NCBI GenBank assembly: GCA_947475495.1
Contig: CANJNX010000056.1
Span: forward strand, 1-6,093
Origin: Comamonadaceae bacterium
Lineage (GTDB): Bacteria; Pseudomonadota; Gammaproteobacteria; Burkholderiales; Burkholderiaceae_C
Length of the DNA: 6,093 nt
Direction of reading: 5' to 3'
Position numbers and translations under genes: made by a program. This document shows positions 1-4,880 of this stretch, piece by piece (within the stretch, counting starts at the first letter, position 1; each line of letters starts with the position of its first letter). The notes beneath the pieces are model-generated. The model ran no database searches and was not told the DNA's origin. It saw only the letters and a list, made by a program, of their open reading frames with translations.

Positions 1-95
1 CGGGGTTTGGTCAACGCGTAAAACTGCCGCCCCACCGAAGGCGTGGTTTCGGTCGAGGTATCGGGTGTGGCTTGGGGGTGTTCGGTCGTAGTCAC
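1..95 (-). CDS. ctaB: Protoheme IX farnesyltransferase (heme O synthase), N-terminal fragment
   Basis: This is the first 31 complete codons of a gene that runs off the left edge. Reading begins at a GTG (95-93) that overlaps the ctaA stop codon as GTGA. The translation starts with about 20 Thr/Pro-rich residues and then reads GRQFYALTKPR, the conserved lead-in to the first membrane helix of CtaB/Cox10. The family is an integral membrane UbiA-type prenyltransferase that attaches a farnesyl group to heme B to give heme O, the substrate of the CtaA enzyme encoded just upstream. Its catalytic Asp-rich loops lie outside the window. No in-frame ATG is present. A second in-frame GTG at codon 21 lacks any ribosome site, so the overlapping GTG is preferred. 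The ribosome site before it is weak (GAGAAA), which suggests the gene depends on ribosomes finishing ctaA. Identity rests on a short segment plus very typical gene order. Confidence 0.85.
   Translation of the reverse strand, partial: MTTTEHPQATPDTSTETTPSVGRQFYALTKP
92..95 (-). other. ctaA/ctaB stop-start overlap (GTGA)
   Basis: The ctaA TGA (94-92) and the ctaB GTG (95-93) share two bases. Such overlaps normally mark translational coupling, which would keep the two heme-modifying enzymes in step. Confidence 0.8.
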
Positions 96-1234
96 TGTTG
101 TTTCTCAAAATGGGGGGGCGCTTTGCTAGCCACAAGCAACCATACCAAGCAGGCCCCCATGGCGCCAGCACCACCGGTGTGCAATACCGCGGCTAGCAAA
201 GGCCAGCCTAGCACGACGTTGCTCAGTCCGGTAAGCACTTGAAGCAAAAGCAGAACCAAAAGTCCATGTGTGGGTTTGCGAAGCACAGCATAGGCGCGCA
301 ATCGCCAATACAAAACCAACACCACCACACAGGTCAGACCGGCCAGCAGGCGATGAAAGAAATGGATGGCCGTCAAGGCTTGGAAGCTTAATGGGTTGCC
401 GTCTTGGCTTAAACCCAAAGGCCGCCAAATTTCAAAGCCCCGGGCAAAGTCCATCTGAGGCCACCACTGGCCTTGGCACAGTGGGAAATCGGTACAGGCC
501 AATACAGCGTAGTTGGTACTGACCCAAGCACCGGACAAGACCTGCAATACCAATACAAGCAATGCCAAAGCCATCCCAATACGCAAACGCTGGGGTACTG
601 CAAACGCAGGCTCTGCGCGTTCACGCAATGACAAAGCGACGGCTTGGCCTGACAACAAAGCCAACAAAATATAGCCCCCCAAAAGGTGCAAGGCCACGAT
701 GGCGGGGAAAAGCTTCATGGTGACCGTCAGCGCACCAAAAGCCCCTTGAATACACACCCAAACAAAAGTCAGTGCAGCCCAGCCTGGGTGCAGCAATTTG
801 TTTTTATCTTTGGGATTTGCATTTTTCCAAAGCCACCACGCGCCAAGCGCCAAAGCCAAAATGAGCAGGCCTACGCTAGACGCCAAGTAACGGTGCACCA
901 TTTCAATCCAGGCTTTGCCGTGGGTCACCGGTCCGTCAGGCATAGCGGTTTGAGCATCACTGATTTGACTTTGCGCACCCAAGGGCGACGCACTTCCATA
1001 GCAGCCAGGCCAATCTGGGCAACCCAAGCCGCTGTCCGACAAGCGGGTGAATGAGCCAAACAAAACCAAGTCAAAGGTTAAAAAAAGTGTCAGCAAGGTC
1101 AGTGCTTGCAAGCGGCCCAATCCTTGTGCATGTCGTTTGCGCCAAAGAACCCAAACCAAAGGTAGCCCCGCCAAAACCACGCCTATGCCTACCAGGCGAA
1201 GCAGCGGGGAGAGATCAAAAAGCGAAGTCGTCAT
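92..1234 (-). CDS. ctaA: Heme A synthase (COX15/CtaA family)
   Basis: A 380-residue multi-span membrane protein that oxidises the C8 methyl of heme O to a formyl group, giving heme A for cytochrome oxidase. Family marks are visible: the GSFTRLSDSGLGCPDWPGC loop near residues 60-78; EMVHR with Glu111 and His114; His183 in ALHLLGG; His291 and His294 in HFFHR; and His352 in VLHTGG. These are the expected heme-binding histidines and essential Glu. Two C-x5-C pairs (Cys72/78 and Cys247/253) occupy the two outer loops. About eight hydrophobic segments are present, as is usual. The reading frame is open for 19 codons further upstream, but the ATG at 1234 is chosen because the family N-terminus fits and GAAGG sits 8 bases before it. 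It begins one base after the SCO-like gene's stop (TGA-C-ATG) and ends overlapping the ctaB start. A C7 tract lies nine codons from its end. Confidence 0.95.
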   Translation of the reverse strand: MTTSLFDLSPLLRLVGIGVVLAGLPLVWVLWRKRHAQGLGRLQALTLLTLFLTFDLVLFGSFTRLSDSGLGCPDWPGCYGSASPLGAQSQISDAQTAMPDGPVTHGKAWIEMVHRYLASSVGLLILALALGAWWLWKNANPKDKNKLLHPGWAALTFVWVCIQGAFGALTVTMKLFPAIVALHLLGGYILLALLSGQAVALSLRERAEPAFAVPQRLRIGMALALLVLVLQVLSGAWVSTNYAVLACTDFPLCQGQWWPQMDFARGFEIWRPLGLSQDGNPLSFQALTAIHFFHRLLAGLTCVVVLVLYWRLRAYAVLRKPTHGLLVLLLLQVLTGLSNVVLGWPLLAAVLHTGGAGAMGACLVWLLVASKAPPHFEKQQ

Positions 1235-1235
1235 G

Positions 1236-1925
1236 TCAACGGCCTTCGTTATCCCAAAAGGCAGAAGCGCGAAGCAAACGTTCGATATCACGCTTAACCT
1301 GCGGCACTTGGTCGTTCGCCAAAGCTGCGGGGAAACGCATCATCCAATTTCCAATCGGGTCGACCAAATACAAATGCTGGCTTACCTGTGCCCCGTCCTG
1401 CGCTTGGAGCCAGCGTTGAATATCTGCAGGGGCCACGCGCAAGACGGTAGCGGTCTGAAGCGCCGGGCGCAGGGACTGCGCCAAGGGCACATCGTCGCTC
1501 ACCAACCACACCCAATCCAGGCGGTCTTTTTCTTTTCCTAAACCTTCACGCAACTGCCGTTGCAGATACAGGTTGCGGGTGCAGCTATCGTCGCATGCAC
1601 CACCGGCCACGCTCACCAACAACCATTGTCCTTTAAGTGCACGCAAATTCACCTTGGTGCCGTCGAGGCTTGCAGCTTGGACATCGGGCAGCGGCTGCTG
1701 CGGATCAATGAGCTGGCCGAAATTGCGCCGTCCCTCGGGGCGTACCACGTAATAGGTGAAATACGAGGCAATGACCGGCGCGGCGCACACCAATAAAACC
1801 AGCAGCATTCTCCAACGGCCGCCTTGGGTTCTAGCCGCGCTGGAGGCATTCCAATCGCTGGGGTTGGGCATGGAATGCACCGTCATGCCCAGTGGCTGGT
1901 CATCGGTAGCGTGGAGCTTAGACAT
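1236..1925 (-). CDS. SCO/thioredoxin-like membrane-anchored oxidase assembly protein
   Basis: A 229-residue protein with a polar cytosolic N-terminus, one membrane helix (about residues 40-61) and a periplasmic domain. That domain resembles SCO/thioredoxin proteins: LRALKGQWLLVSVAGGAC matches the segment that leads into the SCO copper motif, followed by CDDSC (Cys111, Cys115), a C-x3-C as in SCO proteins, and HLYLVDPIGNW near residue 184. The distal His of true SCO proteins sits nine residues before the Pro of this last motif; here the only His is six before it, so the copper site may differ. The place between SURF1 and ctaA is typical of Burkholderiales oxidase clusters, where this gene is usually left as hypothetical. 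I infer copper delivery to, or thiol reduction of, subunit II. The ATG at 1925 is preferred (GAAGGA 11 bases before) over an in-frame ATG at 1937 that abuts the same GAAGG; in-frame ATGs at 1886 and 1871 lack a site. It overlaps the SURF1 stop by 8 bases. Confidence 0.8.
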   Translation of the reverse strand: MSKLHATDDQPLGMTVHSMPNPSDWNASSAARTQGGRWRMLLVLLVCAAPVIASYFTYYVVRPEGRRNFGQLIDPQQPLPDVQAASLDGTKVNLRALKGQWLLVSVAGGACDDSCTRNLYLQRQLREGLGKEKDRLDWVWLVSDDVPLAQSLRPALQTATVLRVAPADIQRWLQAQDGAQVSQHLYLVDPIGNWMMRFPAALANDQVPQVKRDIERLLRASAFWDNEGR

Positions 1926-2661
1926 GGAGGGAGGCATCCTTCGATCGAGAAATAATTGGGCGGAAAATTTGGAACCACAGGTACAAGATGATTACCAGCG
2001 CAGACAAGCCAAACCATTGAAACGCGTAGCCATAGTGCTTATCAATTCCAAAATTAACTGCAGGCCAGTCGCGGCGCAAACCCTCGCTGGGCAAACCCGT
2101 TTGGCGAACGGTCACCTCCAAAAGGGGCAGACCAGACTCAATGCGAAACGCTTCTATATCTAGATTTTGCCGGATTACTTGTTGGGTGCTTGGACCAGGC
2201 TCATAAAGCTTGGATGGCGCCAGGGCAATGTGGCCTTCGATCTGCACGAGACCAGCAGGTGTCTCAACACCAGGGATTTTTTCGCGGCTCTCAAAGTTAC
2301 GCGGCGCCCATCCGCGCTGCACCAAGATCACTGTGTCACTTCCCTGCAATCGCAGCGGTGTGAGTACAAAAAAACCCACTTTCCCGTTCATTTGTCGGTT
2401 GTCTAAATACACGGTCGATTGCGGCACCCAACTGCCTGAAAGAAGAACGCGCTGGTGCAGCACTGCATTGGCATCGTATCCGTTCAAAAAAACGTGCTGG
2501 GCTAATGGCGGCTTGCTTGCTTGCTGCTCCATCGCAGATTGCAAGGCTTCTTTTTGGGCAGCCCGACCTAACTGCCAAAACCCGAGGTATATCCCCAGCG
2601 TGGCGAAGAACACGGCTGCGAGGGATAATAAAAGCAACTTCCGTTTTGAATTCAACTGCAT
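1918..2661 (-). CDS. SURF1 family cytochrome oxidase assembly protein
   Basis: A 247-residue SURF1/Shy1-type protein with the standard hairpin layout: an N-terminal membrane helix (about residues 9-28), a periplasmic domain, and a C-terminal helix (about 217-234). Recognisable marks are LGFWQLGRAAQK after the first helix, DNRQMNGKVGFFVLTPL near 87-103, VQRGWAPR near 114-121, and the family's closing motif KHYGYAFQWFGLS at 208-220. SURF1 proteins bind heme a and help put it into subunit I, which fits a place beside heme A synthase genes. Length is normal. The start is uncertain: AGAGGA (2668-2663) stands only 1 base before the ATG at 2661 but 7 bases before an in-frame TTG (2655-2653), so translation may really start two codons later. 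It is the first gene of the left minus-strand cluster and faces a divergent plus-strand gene only 11 bases away. Confidence 0.95.
   Translation of the reverse strand: MQLNSKRKLLLLSLAAVFFATLGIYLGFWQLGRAAQKEALQSAMEQQASKPPLAQHVFLNGYDANAVLHQRVLLSGSWVPQSTVYLDNRQMNGKVGFFVLTPLRLQGSDTVILVQRGWAPRNFESREKIPGVETPAGLVQIEGHIALAPSKLYEPGPSTQQVIRQNLDIEAFRIESGLPLLEVTVRQTGLPSEGLRRDWPAVNFGIDKHYGYAFQWFGLSALVIILYLWFQIFRPIISRSKDASLHV
2601..2629 (+). promoter_or_regulatory. Candidate promoter for the twin-transmembrane gene
   Basis: TGGCGA (2601-2606) and GATAAT (2624-2629) are separated by 17 bases. The -10 matches the sigma-70 consensus at five of six positions, the -35 at only three of six. It lies inside the 5' coding part of SURF1 on the opposite strand and would give a leader of about 37 bases before the ATG at 2673. 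A second, weaker -10 candidate is TATCCT at 2661-2666, whose spacing would give a leaderless transcript. Both are pattern matches only. Confidence 0.25.
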
Positions 2662-2662
2662 A

Positions 2663-2668
2663 TCCTCT
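2663..2668 (-). promoter_or_regulatory. Ribosome binding site that bears on the SURF1 start
   Basis: Read on the minus strand, this is AGAGGA. It is the only good Shine-Dalgarno match near the SURF1 start. The gap is 1 base to the ATG at 2661 and 7 bases to the TTG at 2655, so spacing favours the TTG. It falls wholly in the 11-base gap between the SURF1 and twin-transmembrane start codons. Confidence 0.5.
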
Positions 2669-2672
2669 GTCT

Positions 2673-2894
2673 ATGTCCTACCTTGTCAGCCTTGCCTTCT
2701 TTGCCATTCTCGCCAGCTTGGCCGCTGCACTTTTTTTCATGCTCCGCGGAAATCCCAGTGCCTCAGGAAAATCTAAGCGAATGGCCCGCGCACTTGCGAT
2801 GCGGGTGGGGCTATCCATATTCTTGTTCGCCTGTATTTTGATCTCTTGGAAGTTCGGATTGATCCAGCCAACGGGTATTCCCCCAGGCGCCTAA
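2673..2894 (+). CDS. Twin transmembrane protein (DUF2909 family)
   Basis: A 73-residue protein made almost entirely of two membrane helices (about residues 4-24 and 42-63) joined by a basic loop (GNPSASGKSKRMARA). The pattern, with RMARALAMRVGLSIFL leading into helix two, fits the small DUF2909 'twin transmembrane' family found beside cytochrome oxidase genes in Burkholderiales. No biochemical role is established that I know of; the context suggests oxidase assembly or stability. It is the only plus-strand gene here, divergent from SURF1 and convergent with ctaE. The ATG at 2673 is chosen because MSYLVSLAFF begins the first helix directly. The frame stays open upstream to 2505, but that part is the antisense of SURF1. 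No Shine-Dalgarno sequence precedes the ATG, so initiation may be leaderless or depend on weak signals. Confidence 0.85.
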   Translation: MSYLVSLAFFAILASLAAALFFMLRGNPSASGKSKRMARALAMRVGLSIFLFACILISWKFGLIQPTGIPPGA

Positions 2895-2896
2895 AA

Positions 2897-2902
2897 AATA
2901 TA
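2897..2902 (-). promoter_or_regulatory. Candidate -10 element for the SURF1 cluster
   Basis: On the minus strand this reads TATATT, five of six matches to the sigma-70 -10 consensus, just past the terminator. The best upstream hexamer at 17-18 base spacing (TCGTTC or TTCGTT, 2920-2926) is a poor -35. Transcripts from here would carry a leader of about 230 bases antisense to the whole twin-transmembrane gene before reaching SURF1. It is offered because the cluster needs a promoter of its own in this area; support is weak. Confidence 0.2.
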
Positions 2903-2913
2903 AGCCCCTTATA
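2899..2913. repeat. Short palindrome TATAAG-CCC-CTTATA
   Basis: A perfect 6-base inverted repeat with a 3-base centre lies in the gap after the twin-transmembrane gene. Each arm resembles a -10 box (TATAAG, five of six) on its own strand. It could be a small operator or part of a promoter, or chance in an AT-rich gap. Confidence 0.4.
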
Positions 2914-2937
2914 ACTACTGAACGAATCTCCCACTAA

Positions 2938-2962
2938 AAAAGGCACCTTCAAGGTGCCTTTT
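2938..2962. terminator. Bidirectional rho-independent terminator
   Basis: The stem AAAAGGCACC (2938-2947) pairs perfectly with GGTGCCTTTT (2953-2962) around the loop TTCAA. Plus-strand transcripts meet TTTTCTTT after the stem; minus-strand transcripts meet a run of six T (2941-2936). It sits between the convergent ends of ctaE (2980) and the twin-transmembrane gene (2894) and can stop both. It therefore divides the minus-strand oxidase genes into two transcription units unless there is read-through. Confidence 0.93.
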
Positions 2963-2979
2963 CTTTGAGCACACAGCAG

Positions 2980-3861
2980 TTAGAGCCAATACACCAAAAC
3001 GTAAAGTCCTAACCACACCACGTCAACGAAGTGCCAGTACCAAGCTGCTCCCTCGAAACCAAAATGGCGCTCTGAGGTGAAGTGGCCTTTTTGCAAACGC
3101 AAGGTAATAAACAAGAGCATCAACATTCCAACAAACACGTGAAAGCCGTGAAAGCCGGTCAACATGAAGAAAGTAGAGCCGAAAATCCCTGAGCTCAATT
3201 TCAAGTTGTAAACGGTATAGGCGTGGTAGTACTCGTAGCCCTGCACACCCAAGAAGGTGACACCCAACAAGACCGTCATCCACATGAAGTTAATGGTTTT
3301 GCTGCGGTTACCGTCAATCAGTGCATGGTGCGCAATGGTCAAGGTGACGCCTGAGCTCAAAAGCAAAGCCGTATTGATCGTGGGCAACCAGAAAGGCCCC
3401 ATGGTGGTGAAGGGTTCGACAATTCCTGCAGGAGAGGCGGTCGCTCCAGCGACCAAGCTTGGCCACACCGCCTTAAAGTCGGGCCACAACAAAGCATTGT
3501 CTAAGCTTCCCAAGGCAGGAATAGAGTGCGAACGCGCCCACCATAAAGCACTAAAGAAAGCGCCAAAGAACATGACTTCCGAGAAGATAAACCAGCTCAT
3601 GCTCCAGCGGAAAGACAAGTCGATCTTTCGTCCGTATTGACCGCTTTCACTTTCAGAAACAGCTTCGCTAAACCATTGGAATAAAACAGTCAGCCAAAAA
3701 ACCAGGCCAAACGCCAAAGAGTATTTGCCCCAGTCCGCTCCATTGACCCATTGGCCTGCACCGAGAATCACAAAAAACAGACCGAAGGCTGCCAGCACCG
3801 GATGGCGCGAAGGCCCAGGGACAAAGTAATACGGTGTTGTTGCGTGTGCGCTTGTACTCAT
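2980..3861 (-). CDS. ctaE: Cytochrome c oxidase subunit III
   Basis: A 293-residue integral membrane protein with seven expected helices, the third core subunit of the aa3 oxidase. It carries no redox metal but stabilises subunit I and proton uptake. Visible family marks are FSEVMFFGAFF with the conserved membrane Glu95, TINTALLLSSGVT near 161-173, GYEYYHA at 208-214, GFHGFHVFVG at 236-245 and WYWHFVDVVWLGLYVLVYW at the C-terminus. The segment of about 40 residues between helices three and four (around 112-155) is longer than in mitochondrial proteins, as is common in betaproteobacteria. The ATG at 3861 has GGAG (3870-3867) 5 bases before it. It is the last gene of the right-hand unit and ends just before the bidirectional hairpin. 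A 57-base gap separates it from the DUF2970 gene. Confidence 0.97.
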   Translation of the reverse strand: MSTSAHATTPYYFVPGPSRHPVLAAFGLFFVILGAGQWVNGADWGKYSLAFGLVFWLTVLFQWFSEAVSESESGQYGRKIDLSFRWSMSWFIFSEVMFFGAFFSALWWARSHSIPALGSLDNALLWPDFKAVWPSLVAGATASPAGIVEPFTTMGPFWLPTINTALLLSSGVTLTIAHHALIDGNRSKTINFMWMTVLLGVTFLGVQGYEYYHAYTVYNLKLSSGIFGSTFFMLTGFHGFHVFVGMLMLLFITLRLQKGHFTSERHFGFEGAAWYWHFVDVVWLGLYVLVYWL

Positions 3862-3866
3862 TTCAG

Positions 3867-3870
3867 CTCC
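3867..3870 (-). promoter_or_regulatory. Ribosome binding site of ctaE
   Basis: GGAG on the minus strand lies 5 bases before the ctaE ATG. It is the best-spaced Shine-Dalgarno site in the right-hand unit and suits a structural subunit made in quantity. Confidence 0.7.
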
Positions 3871-3918
3871 ATTTTTCCAAATTCATCTCTAAAAAATTCA
3901 CCCTGCCCATGCAGCTCT

Positions 3919-4134
3919 TTATTTTGCTACGACCCAAGTTGCCAGTGTAATTAATCCCAGCACCAAGAGCAGTGCTCCTATCAAGCCAACCAACACGACG
4001 TGCATGGGGTTGACTTTGGCTAAATCATCTTGGTAACCCGCTCGACTGCGAATGCCCAAAAAAGACCATGCCACCAGCTTGACGCTGCGCAAAAACGATG
4101 TTTTTTGTTTGCTGATTTTTTGCGAATCAGCCAT
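3919..4134 (-). CDS. DUF2970 small membrane protein
   Basis: A 71-residue protein with a basic N-terminal half (SFLRSVKLVAWSFLGIRSR at about 13-31, then GYQDDLAKVNP) and one strongly hydrophobic C-terminal helix (about 44-67). This matches the DUF2970 family that stands between ctaG and ctaE in Burkholderiales. Its role is not known; gene position suggests help in oxidase assembly or in holding subunits together. The ATG at 4134 shares its A with the ctaG stop (TAATG) and has AGGG (4143-4140) 5 bases before it, so translation is probably coupled to ctaG. An in-frame ATG nine codons earlier lies inside ctaG and has no better site, so it is not used here. Confidence 0.88.
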   Translation of the reverse strand: MADSQKISKQKTSFLRSVKLVAWSFLGIRSRAGYQDDLAKVNPMHVVLVGLIGALLLVLGLITLATWVVAK

Positions 4135-4733
4135 TACGACCCTGCCCCTTTGTTGATCCAATGCGGGGCACTGGCTACTGGAGCAGCAGGCGTTTTTCCG
4201 CCCACCTCAAAAAAGGTGTACGACAAAGTAATGGTTTTTACATCTTTGGAAAGCTTGGGATCGATCACAAAAGCCACAGGCCATGACTTTTTCTCGCCTG
4301 GTTCTAAGGTGTATTGGTTAAAGCAGAAGCACTCTAATTTATTAAAGTGGGCCGACGCTTGTTGTGGCGCATAGCTCGGAATCGCTTGAGCAGACATGCG
4401 TCGATTCTGGGTGTTTTGAAACTCGTACATGACGGTTGTTAACTCGCCAGGATGCACTTGCACCGAACTTTGCGCGGGCTTGAAATCCCAAGGACCGCGC
4501 GCGTTGGCATCAAATTCGATCGTAATCGTTCGCGAGGTGTCCACTTGGGTATTCGCTGGCACTGCGGGAGCGATGCCCTTTAAGGCTTGTTCACCCAGAG
4601 CCAAGACATTGATGCCAGTCATCTCGCAAATCGCCTTGTACAAGGGGACCAAAGCGTAGCCAAATGCAAACATCAGGACCGTGACAAGGGCCAACTTTCG
4701 CACCATCAAGAAATTTTCGCGTTGCAAATTCAT
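4134..4733 (-). CDS. ctaG: Cytochrome c oxidase assembly protein CtaG (Cox11 family copper chaperone)
   Basis: A 199-residue Cox11-type protein that delivers copper to the CuB site of subunit I. One N-terminal membrane helix (about residues 11-31) is followed by a periplasmic immunoglobulin-like domain. Key marks are the copper-binding Cys pair in ECFCFNQ (Cys135 and Cys137), the extra conserved Cys36 just after the helix, FDANARGPWDFKP near 74-86, HPGELTTVMYEFQN near 94-107 and the SYTFFEVGG C-terminal strand. Length is normal for the family. The ATG at 4733 is chosen because it gives the usual short polar lead (NLQRENFLMVRK). Neither it nor the in-frame ATG at 4706 has a clear Shine-Dalgarno site. 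It starts 7 bases after the stop of the 36-aa gene, so re-initiation from that gene is likely. Confidence 0.97.
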   Translation of the reverse strand: MNLQRENFLMVRKLALVTVLMFAFGYALVPLYKAICEMTGINVLALGEQALKGIAPAVPANTQVDTSRTITIEFDANARGPWDFKPAQSSVQVHPGELTTVMYEFQNTQNRRMSAQAIPSYAPQQASAHFNKLECFCFNQYTLEPGEKKSWPVAFVIDPKLSKDVKTITLSYTFFEVGGKTPAAPVASAPHWINKGAGS

Positions 4734-4740
4734 GTCGAGA

Positions 4741-4851
4741 TTAGCGACTCAAAACGGCCAGCTTAAACATAAATCCGGCAAAGAAAACGATGGCCACCGA
4801 AGCCAAGATCAGCCCCAATTTTCGATTGGCCTTTTTTTGTTCCGGTGTCAT
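4741..4851 (-). CDS. Cytochrome oxidase small assembly protein (36 aa)
   Basis: A very short gene in the gap between ctaD and ctaG. The 36 residues begin MTPEQKKANRKLGL, a charged cytosolic lead, and continue as a single membrane helix (about residues 13-33) ending in FKLAVLSR. This pattern and location fit the 'cytochrome oxidase small assembly protein' annotated between ctaD and ctaG in Burkholderiales; its action is not established to my knowledge. It follows the ctaD stop by 29 bases and precedes ctaG by 7. The ribosome site is poor (AAAGAA region). Lys6-Lys7 are encoded by an A7 run that forms an in-frame A-AAA-AAG heptamer. Its use of a compact hydrophobic helix with a basic N-terminus supports a real gene rather than spacer. 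Confidence 0.85.
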   Translation of the reverse strand: MTPEQKKANRKLGLILASVAIVFFAGFMFKLAVLSR

Positions 4852-4880
4852 AACGTTCTTTGTAGCCAGTCCATCAGAAT

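Noticed and set aside
1235..1291. Nineteen extra N-terminal codons for CtaA
   Set aside because: They lie inside the SCO-like gene, lack a ribosome site, and are not typical of the family. The ATG at 1234 has GAAGG at good spacing.
1047..1541. Plus-strand open frame of 164 codons over ctaA and the SCO-like gene
   Set aside because: It is antisense to two well-supported membrane proteins, its translation is low-complexity basic sequence without a recognisable domain, and it has no promoter or ribosome site of note.
1926..1937. ATG at 1937 as start of the SCO-like protein
   Set aside because: It abuts GAAGG with no spacing. The ATG at 1925 uses the same site at 11 bases and gives a normal cluster overlap.
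2210..2672. Long plus-strand frames running through SURF1 into the twin-transmembrane gene
   Set aside because: The part before 2673 is the reverse of conserved SURF1 motifs. Only the segment from 2673 has membrane-helix character, so the short start is used.
4812..4838. Terminator-like hairpin plus T7 on the plus strand
   Set aside because: The stem is only 5 base pairs and the T run is the reverse of Lys codons in the 36-aa gene. No plus-strand transcript is expected here.
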